Shown one piece after another: positions 43,850-53,824 of a stretch of 64,000 bases of DNA. Under the pieces are notes generated by a model. The model made no database searches. It worked only from the letters and a program-made list of their open reading frames with translations, and was not told where the DNA came from. Within the stretch, counting starts at the first letter, position 1, and the number at the start of each line of letters is the position of its first letter. Both the position numbers and the translations under genes were made by a program. Source of the stretch: Pantoea sp. Ap-967. GTDB taxonomy: Bacteria; Pseudomonadota; Gammaproteobacteria; Pseudomonadales; Pseudomonadaceae. Where the stretch lies: assembly GCF_011752565.1 (NCBI RefSeq), contig NZ_VWXK01000001.1, forward strand, positions 62,001-126,000. The letters run 5' to 3'.

Positions 43850-44667
43850 AAGGACGGTATCGCTTGGCCAGCGTGACAATTTTAACCGTCGGCTTTGTGG
43901 CGATGTACATACCCATCGCGCTGATGTTCGCATTTTCTTTTAATGAATCGAAATTGGTAACCTTGTGGTCTGGCTTTTCCTTCCACTGGTACACGGAAGT
44001 AGTGAAAGACGGAGAAATAATCTCCGCATTAATTTATAGCTTGAAACTCGCCTTCATCACCGCCTGCTGCTCTACCGCTGTCGGCGTCTGGGTGGGATTC
44101 GTCCTGGCCCGTTATGAGTTCCGCGGACGTAGCCTCCTTGGGGTAATGGTAAATGCACCGATCGTGATGCCTGAAGTCATCATGGGGCTTGCGTTACTAT
44201 TGTTGTTCGTCACCATGAAACAGTTTTTTGGTATTTTCGGTGATCGTGGCGCGCTGACCGTATTGATAGGTCACATCATCCTCGCTGTGGCATACGTCGG
44301 CATCCTTGTCCAGGCGCGTCTCAGGGAAATGGATCTGTCGCTGGAAGAAGCAGCCCTCGATCTCGGCGCAAGGCCGCTGAAGATTTTTTTCGTCATCACA
44401 TTGCCCTTGATCTCAGCTTCGCTGATTTCAGGCTGGCTACTGTCGTTCACGCTGTCGATGGACAACCTGATCATCACTTCGTTTCTTACCGGGCCGGACT
44501 CAGTCACGTTGCCGATGGTCATTTTTTCTCGAGCCAGACAAGGGCTGAGCCCGGAAATCAACGCGCTCGCCACGCTTCTGCTGGCCTGCATAACAATCAT
44601 TGTGGTGATCGCCAATTCACTAATAATGCGAAACGAGCGCAGGAAGCTGGTTAGCTCTTTCAGTTAA
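43846..44667 (+). CDS. ABC permease (PotI/PotC-like)
   Basis: A 273-residue inner-membrane permease. Start is the GTG at 43846, overlapping the stop of the previous gene (GTGA), with AAGGAGG upstream. It has about 6 membrane segments and the EAA loop LEEAALDLGARPLKIFFVITLPLI. It completes the importer with the PotH-like permease, the binding protein and the ATPase. Confidence 0.9.
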   Translation: MKGRYRLASVTILTVGFVAMYIPIALMFAFSFNESKLVTLWSGFSFHWYTEVVKDGEIISALIYSLKLAFITACCSTAVGVWVGFVLARYEFRGRSLLGVMVNAPIVMPEVIMGLALLLLFVTMKQFFGIFGDRGALTVLIGHIILAVAYVGILVQARLREMDLSLEEAALDLGARPLKIFFVITLPLISASLISGWLLSFTLSMDNLIITSFLTGPDSVTLPMVIFSRARQGLSPEINALATLLLACITIIVVIANSLIMRNERRKLVSSFS

Positions 44668-44798
44668 AAATATCCGCGCAGTTGAGCTGAAGACTTCCAA
44701 ACCACAGCAGTGGCAACGTGCCCGGCTGCGCAAGTTTCAAACAATGCATTAAAAAACAAACACAATACTAAATGCGCTATCCGTACGCGGAGCACTCA

Positions 44799-45524
44799 AT
44801 GACTTACTACATTCGCCACTTATTCTGTGTTGCTGCAGCTTTGTCCTCGGTAGCTGTGCAGGCCATTGAGTTGAACTCGAATTTCAACTTGGACTTGACA
44901 CCGACCTTAGTCAGTGACTACAGGAGCATGGGGGTTTCTCAAACGCAGGGCAATCCCGCCTTGCAACTCAGCGGGGTGCTCACCCACTCCAGCGGTTTGT
45001 TCCTGGGCTTATGGGCGTCAAATGTCGATTTCGGGACCAAAGCCAGGCTTGAAGAGGGCTACTATGCGGGCTATTCCCATGCGTTCACTGAAGCCATCAA
45101 TATCTCGGCATCGATTGGTCGCTACGAGTACCCCGGCGAAGCGAGCCTGGACACCAATGAAATTTATGCAGAAGCGAACATCCATCAGCTGAAGATCGGG
45201 TACATCTATGACTACGGGGTAGCGAATCATGTGCCCGATTTGTCCTCACGCTTTATTGGCTACACATTCAACCTGCCCTATGATACCAACCTCTACATCA
45301 AATATGGCCATACCGATTACGGATTTGACATGTATAGCGGCAACGGCAGCACTCGCCAAACTTACTCAGACTGGGAAGTAAAGCTGTCGAAAGCGTTCTA
45401 CGGTGTCACGTTCAGTGCTGACTTTATCGACACCGACATGTCCAAACATGAGTGCATGTCAGTAATGGCTGTCGATGATGTCTGCTCTGCCACGCTGGTC
45501 ATAGCCGCGACCAAAACCTTCTAA
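44799..45524 (+). CDS. TorF family putative porin
   Basis: A 241-residue outer-membrane protein. Signal peptide of about 22 residues (ending AVQA), then a short beta-barrel with repeated glycine/aromatic strands (LVSDYRSMGVSQTQGNP, SSGLFLGLWASNVDFG, GYYAGYSHAFTEAINISAS, IGYIYDYGVANHVPDL) and a terminal Phe, as required for barrel assembly. TorF proteins are small presumed porins of unknown specificity. It probably passes the substrate to the ABC system upstream. A related copy is at 53825. Confidence 0.82.
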   Translation: MTYYIRHLFCVAAALSSVAVQAIELNSNFNLDLTPTLVSDYRSMGVSQTQGNPALQLSGVLTHSSGLFLGLWASNVDFGTKARLEEGYYAGYSHAFTEAINISASIGRYEYPGEASLDTNEIYAEANIHQLKIGYIYDYGVANHVPDLSSRFIGYTFNLPYDTNLYIKYGHTDYGFDMYSGNGSTRQTYSDWEVKLSKAFYGVTFSADFIDTDMSKHECMSVMAVDDVCSATLVIAATKTF

Positions 45525-45576
45525 GTGACACAGACTACACCGGCAGCATTATTTCACTTACTCGAAGAGGTGGCAG

Positions 45577-46092
45577 ATGCCACACCATCAAATAGTTGCA
45601 CGCGGAATCCCGCTCGAATGCTTGAGCACTTCGCCAATCCTGAGCATCGCAGATCTTGAAAGCAATATTGGCGTTGAGCTCTCCTGCCCTTCGTTCCTAA
45701 TCGACCCTGATGAAGCTGCACGTTTTTCACGCTCGACCTATCTCGACCAGGCCTACCCCGAGAGTGAGTTTGACTCACCGTACAAAGACGGCCTAATAGA
45801 AGGATTCTATCTGATCTCACTGATGGATGCGCTGAAGAAATGCACCTTCAGAGATGCCTCTGACTATTACGGCTTGAATTATGGATCGAATCGGTTGCGT
45901 TTCATTGAGCCTATCTATCTGAATGACCTCCTTACCTTTACCTGCAGCGTGACATCCATCCAAAGCAAGGCCCAGGGCTTTCTGGTGGAGCTACGTTGCC
46001 AACTAAAGAAGCACGGCACAGATAGGCCTGCCGTCGACTACTCCATGATTTATTTTCTGCTGCCTGCAGGCACAGAACTTGAGGAAGACTGA
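45577..46092 (+). CDS. Hotdog-fold (MaoC-like) protein
   Basis: A 171-residue protein with a single hotdog-like fold: KDGLIEGFYLISLMDALKK forms the central helix region, followed by the strands YGSNRLRFIEPIYLNDLLTF and QGFLVELRCQLKK. This resembles MaoC-type dehydratases/hydratases and thioesterases, but no clear D...H motif of R-specific hydratases is seen. It starts 52 bp after the porin stop and is followed 2 bp on by the amine oxidase gene. It may process a CoA ester made by the CaiC-like ligase. Confidence 0.6.
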   Translation: MPHHQIVARGIPLECLSTSPILSIADLESNIGVELSCPSFLIDPDEAARFSRSTYLDQAYPESEFDSPYKDGLIEGFYLISLMDALKKCTFRDASDYYGLNYGSNRLRFIEPIYLNDLLTFTCSVTSIQSKAQGFLVELRCQLKKHGTDRPAVDYSMIYFLLPAGTELEED

Positions 46093-46094
46093 TT

Positions 46095-47381
46095 ATGCAA
46101 GCCCAGCACACTGCCTCCTACTACGCTGAAAGTACTACCGTTGATGAATACCCTCGATTGGTCGATGCGATCGAATGCGATGTGTGCGTAATTGGCGGCG
46201 GATTTACCGGTGTTAATACATCGATTGAACTTGCACAGCGTGGTGTATCCGTGGCGCTTGTCGAAGGTGGGCGCATTGGCTGGGGCGCGACTGGGCGCAA
46301 CGGTGGGCAGCTTATCCGTGGCGTCGGTCATGATTTGACCCAGTTCAAGTCGCGGATAGGCCAAGAAGGTATTGACCGGCTGGAAGCACTCGGCGTCGAC
46401 GCCGTCAATATCGTCCGCGATCGAATCAAGGAACACGATATCAAATGTGACCTGACGTGGGGATACTGCGATCTCGCCAACAATGCATCGCATACCCAGG
46501 CATTCATCGCACGGCAAAAGCATTACGTGGACTCTGGCTATGAACATGCCTCGTATGTGGTCGGAGGCGACGACATACACTCAGTGGTGGGGTCGAATTC
46601 ATACGTTTCAGCATTCGTGGATATGGGGTCAGGCCACCTCCATCCTTTGAAGCTGATCGCTGCCGAAGCCAGAGTCGCGCGGGCGGCAGGCGTAGCCATC
46701 TTCGAGCAATCCCCTGCTGAATTCATCGAGTACCATCGCGATTATGTGCTGATCAGGACGGCCTTGGGATCGATCAAAGCCAGCCGCATCGTGATCGCCT
46801 GTAACGCCCACATCAACGGCCTGGAGCCTACTCTCTCTGCACGCGTCTTGCCGGCCGGCAGCTACATTATTGCGACCGAGCCCTTGAGCCCTTCTATACA
46901 GCGAGAGTTGCTTCCGCAAAATTTTGCTGCCTCAGACAATCAGGTCGGACTCAACTATTTCCGCCTAAGCCGTGATGGTCGACTTTTATTTGGGGGCGCT
47001 TGCCATTATTCAGGTCGCGACCCTAAAGACATTGGCGCCTACATGCTCCCTAAAATGCTCAACGTTTTCCCCCAGTTGGCAGGTGTGAAACTTTCGCACC
47101 AGTGGGGTGGAATGATCGGCATCGGCGCGAACCGATTCCCTCAAGTGGGAAGGCTTACGCACAGACCCCAAGTTTATTATGGCCAGGCTTACTCAGGCCA
47201 TGGACTGAACGCCACGCACTTGGCGGCGAAGCTCATTGCCGAGGCGATCACGCGTGAGTCAGCTGATTTCGAACTATTCAATGGCATACCACATATGGCT
47301 TTTCCAGGCGGGCGATACCTTCGCTCGCCGCTGCTTGCGCTGGGGATGATGTGGTTGCGCATCAAAGAATTGACTCAATAA
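46095..47381 (+). CDS. FAD amine oxidase (PuuB-like)
   Basis: A 428-residue DAO-family flavoprotein: CDVCVIGGGFTGVNTSIELA, then LVEGGRIGWGATGRNGGQL as in gamma-glutamylputrescine oxidase PuuB, plus HQWGGMIGIGANRFPQVG and YYGQAYSGHGLNATH near the C-terminus. PuuB-type enzymes oxidise the free amine of a gamma-glutamylated diamine to an aldehyde with H2O2 release. Its partner would be the PuuA-like synthetase at 49590. True substrate unknown. Confidence 0.85.
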   Translation: MQAQHTASYYAESTTVDEYPRLVDAIECDVCVIGGGFTGVNTSIELAQRGVSVALVEGGRIGWGATGRNGGQLIRGVGHDLTQFKSRIGQEGIDRLEALGVDAVNIVRDRIKEHDIKCDLTWGYCDLANNASHTQAFIARQKHYVDSGYEHASYVVGGDDIHSVVGSNSYVSAFVDMGSGHLHPLKLIAAEARVARAAGVAIFEQSPAEFIEYHRDYVLIRTALGSIKASRIVIACNAHINGLEPTLSARVLPAGSYIIATEPLSPSIQRELLPQNFAASDNQVGLNYFRLSRDGRLLFGGACHYSGRDPKDIGAYMLPKMLNVFPQLAGVKLSHQWGGMIGIGANRFPQVGRLTHRPQVYYGQAYSGHGLNATHLAAKLIAEAITRESADFELFNGIPHMAFPGGRYLRSPLLALGMMWLRIKELTQ

Positions 47382-47390
47382 AAAATAACA

Positions 47391-49559
47391 ATGGACACCC
47401 GAATGACGCTGCCTCGACTGAACATCAAATGGCGTATCACCCTGCTCGCGGGACTGTGCATCCTGGTTGTAGCAGCGTCGCTTCTGGGCACCTCAGCTAT
47501 TCAAGCAGTCAGCGCCGACCGCGCCATGAGCGCCTCAAGCAAAACCTTCTTGGAACACAGCGCTGATCTTCGACTTGAGGCGTTAGTCACGCAGCAGGCC
47601 CAGACCATTGAACGGTACTTCACATCTACCTATGAATACGGCGCACTGATAGCAATGCAGGTTGTGACAGCCAAGGCACAACTTAACGACAGGCACTATT
47701 CAAACACCAATATCAGGCAGGATTTGGTCAAACAGATTACTGCCAGCCTTTCTACCCGTCCTGAGTTGCTGAGCACCTATGTAGTGCTTGACGCCAATGC
47801 ATTTGATGACGCGGACGCTGCTTTTGCAGGCTCGCCATCAAAGGGCAGCAATGAAGTTGGCCGTCTATCGTTTTACATAAGCCAATCTTCATCCAACCAC
47901 ATCGACTACCAGGCCATCGACGAAAGCGAACTGGCCAATACCACTCCTGGACCTGCAGGTAGCCCCTACAATCAGTGGATTACCTGTCCCAAGCAGACTG
48001 CCCGCGCCTGCATTCTGGAGCCGTTCCCCTACACCGACCCAGCAACCGGTAAGCAGAGCCTGATCTCCAGCATGTCACTGCCAATCATCGATCAAGGCAA
48101 GGTGATTGGCGCTGTGGGTGTCGACATTCGCTTGAGCGACCTCCAGTTGCTCGCCGAAGGTGCTCATCGTGAGCTCTATGAAGGCGCTGGCCACGCCACC
48201 ATCCTCAGTAGCCAGGGACTGATTGCAGGCAGCAGCGCAAACGCTGAACAACTGACTCAACACATACGCTCCATCGATGCGTCCAAGGGGGACCTTCTGT
48301 TGGAGTGGAGCAAGCAAGGCGCCACATCGATTCATCATTACCGGAATAAGAGAATCATCGTTCACCCGTTCCGCCCTCTTCCCTCCTCTGACTACTGGAG
48401 CGTCATCCTCGAGATTCCGGACACCGCCCTGCTCGCTCCAGTGCGGGAATTACAGTCGCAAGTTTCATTGCACCGGCAATCAGCCCTGAGGACTGCACTC
48501 GCCATTGGAACCTTGGTGGCGTTGTCGGGCTTGGTCTTCATCTTGATCACGGCAACCGGGGTAACGCGTCAAATCCTGCGTGTAGCTGCACTTCTTGGGG
48601 ATATCTGTCGCGGCGACGGCGACCTCACCCGACGTGTCGAATATGGGCGTGAGGACGAACTGGGCACACTGTGCAAAGAGTTCAATGCCTTCCTCGACAA
48701 ACTCCAACCCACCGTTGCGCAAATCAGTCGCACGGCCAGCGCCACATTGGAAACTGCAGACCGGGCCGCAGACGTTGCGCGCAAGACAGATCAGGAACTC
48801 AAACGGCAGTTCGCCGAAATCGACTTGCTGGCCACCGCGTCAACCGAGATGAGCGCCAACGCCTGTGCTGTCGCCCAGTCGGCGGCAAATGCCGCCGGCG
48901 CCGCTAACGAGGTGCAGCAAGCAACGGAATCAAGCCTCGGTGCGGTTCATGATCTCGTAGATGCAATGGAAGAAATTGCCCAAAAAATGAGCGCCTCCAT
49001 GAGCGACGTAGATCAGTTGGCAGACCGCAGTGACCAGATAGGCTCAGTACTGACGGTGATTCGCTCGATCGCTGAACAAACCAACTTGCTTGCCCTGAAT
49101 GCAGCTATCGAAGCGGCACGAGCCGGCGATGCTGGACGAGGGTTCGCGGTAGTGGCCGACGAGGTGAGAAATCTTGCCAAACGGACGCAACAGTCAGTTG
49201 ACACGATCCGGCAAGTCATCGAAGAGCTCCAGCATGGCACCCGCATGGTCATTACCACGATGCGCCAGGGCCATGAGTTCACTCAACTCAAAGCTGGCAA
49301 AGTCGGTTCAGCAATTGCCGCCCTGACCGGAATGTCCAACTCGGTCAATACCATCTCCCACATGAATACACAGATCGCTTGCGCCGCTGAACAGCAAAGT
49401 TCAGTCGCGGAAGAAATGTCACGAAACATAGCCGCAGTTCGCGACCTGAGCAACGTCATTTCCCTGCAGGCCACAGACTCTTCCGGAGTCAGCTTGGACC
49501 TGAACAAATTGGCGATGTCACAGCGAACTTTGACTAGCCAGTTCAAGGTCCAGCCTTGA
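47391..49559 (+). CDS. Methyl-accepting chemotaxis protein (dCache)
   Basis: A 722-residue chemoreceptor: first membrane helix at about 17-40 ([17 protein letters not shown]), periplasmic dCache-like sensor (about 45-360), second helix (about 370-392), HAMP (about 392-445) and a signalling domain with the hairpin [20 protein letters not shown] then [18 protein letters not shown]. It lies between the amine oxidase and the glutamylamide synthetase, so it probably senses the substrate of this cluster. No CheBR pentapeptide at the C-terminus. Confidence 0.88.
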   Translation: MDTRMTLPRLNIKWRITLLAGLCILVVAASLLGTSAIQAVSADRAMSASSKTFLEHSADLRLEALVTQQAQTIERYFTSTYEYGALIAMQVVTAKAQLNDRHYSNTNIRQDLVKQITASLSTRPELLSTYVVLDANAFDDADAAFAGSPSKGSNEVGRLSFYISQSSSNHIDYQAIDESELANTTPGPAGSPYNQWITCPKQTARACILEPFPYTDPATGKQSLISSMSLPIIDQGKVIGAVGVDIRLSDLQLLAEGAHRELYEGAGHATILSSQGLIAGSSANAEQLTQHIRSIDASKGDLLLEWSKQGATSIHHYRNKRIIVHPFRPLPSSDYWSVILEIPDTALLAPVRELQSQVSLHRQSALRTALAIGTLVALSGLVFILITATGVTRQILRVAALLGDICRGDGDLTRRVEYGREDELGTLCKEFNAFLDKLQPTVAQISRTASATLETADRAADVARKTDQELKRQFAEIDLLATASTEMSANACAVAQSAANAAGAANEVQQATESSLGAVHDLVDAMEEIAQKMSASMSDVDQLADRSDQIGSVLTVIRSIAEQTNLLALNAAIEAARAGDAGRGFAVVADEVRNLAKRTQQSVDTIRQVIEELQHGTRMVITTMRQGHEFTQLKAGKVGSAIAALTGMSNSVNTISHMNTQIACAAEQQSSVAEEMSRNIAAVRDLSNVISLQATDSSGVSLDLNKLAMSQRTLTSQFKVQP

Positions 49560-49589
49560 GCCAAATACCCCCGAAAATGAGATGCCTAT

Positions 49590-50948
49590 ATGAGCAGTGG
49601 AATTGAGAAAGTTTCCGCCTGGTTGAAAGAACAACGGGTTACTGAGGTAGAATGTATCGTAAGCGACCTTTCCGGCATCGCTCGCGGAAAAATCTCACCA
49701 ACCGACAAGTTTATTGACGAAAAGGGCATGCGCTTACCCGAAAGCGTGCTGCTGCAAACCGTAACAGGTGATTACGTAGCAGATAACATCTTCTATGAGC
49801 TTCTCGATCCCGCCGATATCGACATGATCTGCCGGCCAGACGAAAACGCCATTTTTTTGGTACCTTGGGCTATAGAACGCACTGCACAGATCATCCATGA
49901 TACTTATGATAAACAAGGCAAGCCCATCGAGCTGTCGCCACGGAATCTTCTAAAGAAAGTCCTGCAAATGTACGCGGATCGCGGCTGGAAACCGGTAGTC
50001 GCCCCTGAAATGGAGTTTTACCTGACCACGCGCTCCAACGACCCTGACCTGCCATTGAAGCCGCCAGTTGGTCGCTCAGGTCGTGCAGAAACCGGTCCGC
50101 AGGCGTTTTCCATCGAAGCAGCAAATGAGTTCGATCCATTGTTTGAAGACGTCTACGACTGGTGCGAGCTGCAGGGTCTGGATCTCGACACACTCATTCA
50201 TGAGGATGGAACCGCGCAGATGGAAATCAACTTCCGTCACGGCGACCCACTCAACCTGGCGGATCAGATCACGGTCTTCAAGCGCACGATGCGAGAGGCC
50301 GCGCTGAAACACAATGTGGCTGCCACCTTCATGGCCAAGCCAATGACGGGGGAGCCCGGCAGTGCAATGCATATCCATCAGAGCGTAGTGGATGCGCACA
50401 GTGGGAAATCCGTTTTCTCACAGGACGATGGCACAATGAGCGAACTCTTCCTGCACCACATTGGCGGCTTGCAGCGTTTCATTCCGGAGATGCTGCCGCT
50501 GTTTGCCCCCAGCGTAAACTCGTTCCGTCGTTTCTTGCCCGACACTTCTGCGCCTGTCAATGTCGAATGGGGAGAGGATAACCGCACGGTTGGCCTGCGG
50601 GTGCCTGAGTCGACCCCGCAGAATCGACGTATCGAAAACCGTTTGCCTGGTGCTGACGCCAACCCTTACATCGCGCTGGCCGCGAGCTTGCTGTGCGGCT
50701 ACATAGGGATGGTAGAGGAAATCAAACCGAGCGCCCCCGTTCAGGGCCGAGGCTACAACCGGCGCAACCTGCGCCTGCCGCTTACGATCGAGGATGCGCT
50801 CGAGCGGATGAGCAACAGCGAGCATGCGAAAAAATATCTAGGTGAGAAATTTGTGCAGGCTTACATTGAAGTCAAGAGAGCCGAGCACGAAAACTTTAAA
50901 CGCGTCATTAGCTCTTGGGAGCGGGAGTTTCTGTCGCTGACGGTTTGA
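49590..50948 (+). CDS. puuA: Gamma-glutamyl-amine synthetase (PuuA/SpuI-like)
   Basis: A 452-residue glutamine-synthetase-family protein: VECIVSDLSGIARGKISP at the start, APEMEFYL, HEDGTAQMEINF, SAMHIHQSV, and RRFLPDTSAPVN with NRTVGLRVPES. It is more like PuuA/Spu enzymes than GlnA, which suggests that it joins glutamate to an amine with ATP. With the PuuB-like oxidase, PatD-like dehydrogenase and amidotransferase in this window, a gamma-glutamylation route is suggested. The amine is not known, so the symbol marks family rather than substrate. Confidence 0.82.
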   Translation: MSSGIEKVSAWLKEQRVTEVECIVSDLSGIARGKISPTDKFIDEKGMRLPESVLLQTVTGDYVADNIFYELLDPADIDMICRPDENAIFLVPWAIERTAQIIHDTYDKQGKPIELSPRNLLKKVLQMYADRGWKPVVAPEMEFYLTTRSNDPDLPLKPPVGRSGRAETGPQAFSIEAANEFDPLFEDVYDWCELQGLDLDTLIHEDGTAQMEINFRHGDPLNLADQITVFKRTMREAALKHNVAATFMAKPMTGEPGSAMHIHQSVVDAHSGKSVFSQDDGTMSELFLHHIGGLQRFIPEMLPLFAPSVNSFRRFLPDTSAPVNVEWGEDNRTVGLRVPESTPQNRRIENRLPGADANPYIALAASLLCGYIGMVEEIKPSAPVQGRGYNRRNLRLPLTIEDALERMSNSEHAKKYLGEKFVQAYIEVKRAEHENFKRVISSWEREFLSLTV

Positions 50949-51044
50949 GAACGGGCCAGGCCTGCCTCCAGCGCTTGGAGGCGGCCAGCCAGACCAGCCT
51001 TGCATCAATGTAGCGCTCACACGCCAGTGCGAAAGGAAACAAGA

Positions 51045-52499
51045 ATGAATAACGCGACGCATGACGACGACTTGTGCTTTACCTCAGCGGTTGAGCTGGC
51101 TCAAGCAATACGAAAAAGAGATCTCTCTCCCGTAGAATTACTTGACGCCGTCCTGGCTCGAATGAAGCGCCTGGACCCTAAGATCAATTGCCTTGTTACG
51201 ATTGCCGAGGAGCAGGCAAGGCATCAAGCCAAACACGCAGAACAGGTGTTGATGGACACCCCAGTGGATGAACTCCCTGTACTGCATGGCATTCCTGTCA
51301 CGGTGAAAGACCTTGAGGATACTGCAGGCGTACGCACCACCTATGGCTCGCGCAATCACGCCGAGAACGTGCCAACCGTTGATTCTCCAATATGGGCCAG
51401 AATGAAAGCCGCTGGGGCGATTCTCGTGGCGAAAACCACTACCCCGGAATTTGGCTGCCATGGCATAACGGAAAGTTTGCTGACCGGCATCACCAATAAC
51501 CCGTGGGATGTATCCCGCACCACCGGCGGTTCAAGTGGGGGCGCGGCAGCCGCGGTAGCTTCAGGCTTTTGCCCCTTGGCTACCGGCAGTGATGGCGGAG
51601 GTTCCATCCGCGTACCCTCTTCTTTCTGCGGGGTCGTGGGCCTGAAACCCTCTGTTGGCCGCATTGCATACAATACCTATGAAAACGCCTATGAATCGGT
51701 AGTGGTAGTTGGCCCGATTACTCGCACTGTACGGGACAACGCGCTAATGCTGGATGTTACCGCTGGAGAATATCCTTACGATGCGATTGCATTACCGAAG
51801 CCCGACATCAACTATCTAGACGTGGTTCGCCATGCATCAGTGAAAGGATTAAGGATTGCCTATTGTCCGAACCTGGATAATGGCCCTGCCGACCCCGAAG
51901 TGATTTCCGTTGTCGAGCGCGCTGCAGCTAAATTCGAGCGCGACTTAGGCGCCACCGTGGAAGTCGTGAAGCTGGATCTACCTGACCCAGTCGACTATTT
52001 CAAAGCGTGGTGGGGGCCCGAATTTTACAGTATCTATGAAGACAATTTCTTGTCCTTCGGCAAGCCTGAAAACATTCCGGCGCACCTGCCCATTATTGCT
52101 GAGTGGGGAGCAAAACTTGACTTGGCGATGTATACAAAGGTCCGCACAGAAGTCAGATCACGTATACACACGACATTCGCAGAAATTTTCGAGAAGTACG
52201 ATCTGCTGATTTGGCCTACTACGCCAGTGGTGGCTTTTCCCCATCCTGGCGTTGCGGGGGGCATGACACATGTCAATGGCATACCAGTTCGTGAACCGTT
52301 GCTCGATAATCAGCGTTTCACTGAGGCCGTCAGCCACGCTGGCTACCCTGCCATCTCGGTTCCTGCCGGTTTTACGAACCTAGGTCTCCCGGTGGGGCTT
52401 CAGATCGCTGCACGCCACGGCCGTGATGACTCCGTCCTCGCAGCTGCGGCTGCATTCGAGCAGGCAGCCCCTTGGGCGGCTATCCGTCCTTGTTTGTGA
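51045..52499 (+). CDS. Amidase-signature family amidase
   Basis: A 484-residue amidase. Start at 51045 after AAGGA. The Ser-cisSer-Lys triad is visible: Lys in HGIPVTVKDLEDTAG, cis-Ser in TTGGSSGGAAAAVASG, and Ser in ATGSDGGGSIRVP. It hydrolyses an amide to an acid and ammonia or amine. It may cleave a gamma-glutamyl amide or release ammonia from a substrate amide. No signal peptide, so cytoplasmic. It follows the synthetase gene by about 95 bp. Confidence 0.88.
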   Translation: MNNATHDDDLCFTSAVELAQAIRKRDLSPVELLDAVLARMKRLDPKINCLVTIAEEQARHQAKHAEQVLMDTPVDELPVLHGIPVTVKDLEDTAGVRTTYGSRNHAENVPTVDSPIWARMKAAGAILVAKTTTPEFGCHGITESLLTGITNNPWDVSRTTGGSSGGAAAAVASGFCPLATGSDGGGSIRVPSSFCGVVGLKPSVGRIAYNTYENAYESVVVVGPITRTVRDNALMLDVTAGEYPYDAIALPKPDINYLDVVRHASVKGLRIAYCPNLDNGPADPEVISVVERAAAKFERDLGATVEVVKLDLPDPVDYFKAWWGPEFYSIYEDNFLSFGKPENIPAHLPIIAEWGAKLDLAMYTKVRTEVRSRIHTTFAEIFEKYDLLIWPTTPVVAFPHPGVAGGMTHVNGIPVREPLLDNQRFTEAVSHAGYPAISVPAGFTNLGLPVGLQIAARHGRDDSVLAAAAAFEQAAPWAAIRPCL

Positions 52500-52515
52500 T
52501 GAGAAAGGTCTGCGC

Positions 52516-52941
52516 ATGCCCTCTCGCATAGAAATGAAAGTTTCACCCAGTGTCGAAGAGCGCGCCAGCGTTCTTCGAACGCTGATGGCGTACAATGACT
52601 CCCGGACGGGTGACTCAGCGTCTGAAACACTGGCCCTGCTCGTCAGAGATAGTGTTACTGACGCAATTATCGGAGGCCTTCATGGAGAGTTTTTTTATAA
52701 ATGGTTATTCATCGAATTGTTAGCCCTTGCTCCTGAAATCAGAAAGGGCGGCATCGGATCGAAGCTGCTTGAGATGGCAGAACAAGCAGCGCGCGACAGA
52801 GGATGCACTGGCATCTGGTTAGATACCTTCGACTTCCAAGCGCCAAGGTTCTACCAGCGACACGGCTTTACAGAATTCGGTGTAATCGAGGATTTCCCTG
52901 AAGGCCATAAGCGCCACTTCTACCAAAAAAGGCTTCGTTGA
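52516..52941 (+). CDS. GNAT family N-acetyltransferase
   Basis: A 141-residue acetyltransferase domain; start at 52516, 16 bp after the amidase stop, with GAAAGG upstream. LLALAPEIRKGGIGSKLLEMAEQ is motif A with the acetyl-CoA loop (R-x-x-G-x-G), and FDFQAPRFYQRHGFTEFGV is motif B. It may acetylate an amine of the pathway, perhaps a side reaction or detoxification. Substrate unknown. Confidence 0.82.
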   Translation: MPSRIEMKVSPSVEERASVLRTLMAYNDSRTGDSASETLALLVRDSVTDAIIGGLHGEFFYKWLFIELLALAPEIRKGGIGSKLLEMAEQAARDRGCTGIWLDTFDFQAPRFYQRHGFTEFGVIEDFPEGHKRHFYQKRLR

Positions 52942-53047
52942 GCGGTTATCAACCAGCAGCGGTCGTAGCTGGGCGGATAACCGCTACACCGCTGACTAAC
53001 ACGACGTGTCTGTAATGGATGGCTGACTTGGCGTGAGCAGGCTCGAT

Positions 53048-53659
53048 TTAGAGCGTCTTTTCTGCCTGTTGCAAACTCATTTCGGGTAACGCAATGAGGC
53101 GTAATACCGAATTGACGACCAAGACCTGGCGTTCTGGCGGCCATTCAGACGGTGTCTCGACCGCAGACAAGCAAATACCGCTGATCATCACTCTCAATAG
53201 CTCGGTATACTGCTCCAGCATGCTCTCTGGGATGAGAGGCCGTAAGTGCTGGCGAATGAAAGAACGCATATGTTGGTCGAAACGATTAGTCATGGAACGG
53301 ATGGCTGGAATGTCGTCCGAGTTCTCTACCAGACGGATCCGAACCTTCTCTTCATTGATGCCCAGCGTCGAGTTTGGAATAGCCCAATCCAAGAAGCAAT
53401 GCAGACGAGCCACGGGATCTTCGATATCCCTTGTCAATTCGTCCATTTGACACTGATAGTTTTCAATCATCTGCTCAGCCAGATCATCGATCAGTGCTGA
53501 TTTAGACGAATAATAGTGGGTCACCAAGGTAACGGTACCGCCAAGCTCTTTTGCAACCGCGCTGATCGACAGACCTTTTAGCCCCTCTCTGGCAATTACC
53601 TGGATCGTGGCGAATGCAATATCGCGCCGGCGCTGATCATGATCTACGAATCTCGGCAA
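53048..53659 (-). CDS. TetR family regulator, right end of amine cluster
   Basis: A 203-residue TetR regulator with HTH (IAFATIQVIAREGLKGLSIS, VAKELGGTVTLVTHYYSSKSALIDDL). Lies convergent to the GNAT gene, and upstream of it on the other side is the second TorF porin. Related half-sites GTCAAT are seen at its own promoter (two copies, about 53683-53698) and in the 19-bp palindrome before that porin. Control of the porin is thus possible but unproven. Confidence 0.8.
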   Translation of the reverse strand: MPRFVDHDQRRRDIAFATIQVIAREGLKGLSISAVAKELGGTVTLVTHYYSSKSALIDDLAEQMIENYQCQMDELTRDIEDPVARLHCFLDWAIPNSTLGINEEKVRIRLVENSDDIPAIRSMTNRFDQHMRSFIRQHLRPLIPESMLEQYTELLRVMISGICLSAVETPSEWPPERQVLVVNSVLRLIALPEMSLQQAEKTL

Positions 53660-53790
53660 TCTATTACCCTCTGGGTATCCGTCAATGAGGCGTCAATAGT
53701 AAAACCGAATCTTATACTACACCCTGCTCCTCTATTCAAGCTTCATCACCAAGCACACCTTAATTATAAATGCGCCAGCTGCAGACCAGT

Positions 53791-53818
53791 GAGGCCAAGC
53801 CCCCGAGGGCTTGGCCTC
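53791..53818 (-). terminator. Hairpin after second TorF porin gene
   Basis: A perfect 12-bp stem (GAGGCCAAGCCC / GGGCTTGGCCTC) with a 4-nt loop, just past the stop of the minus-strand TorF gene. No T-tract, but position and strength suit a terminator. Confidence 0.6.
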
Positions 53819-53824
53819 AGATGC

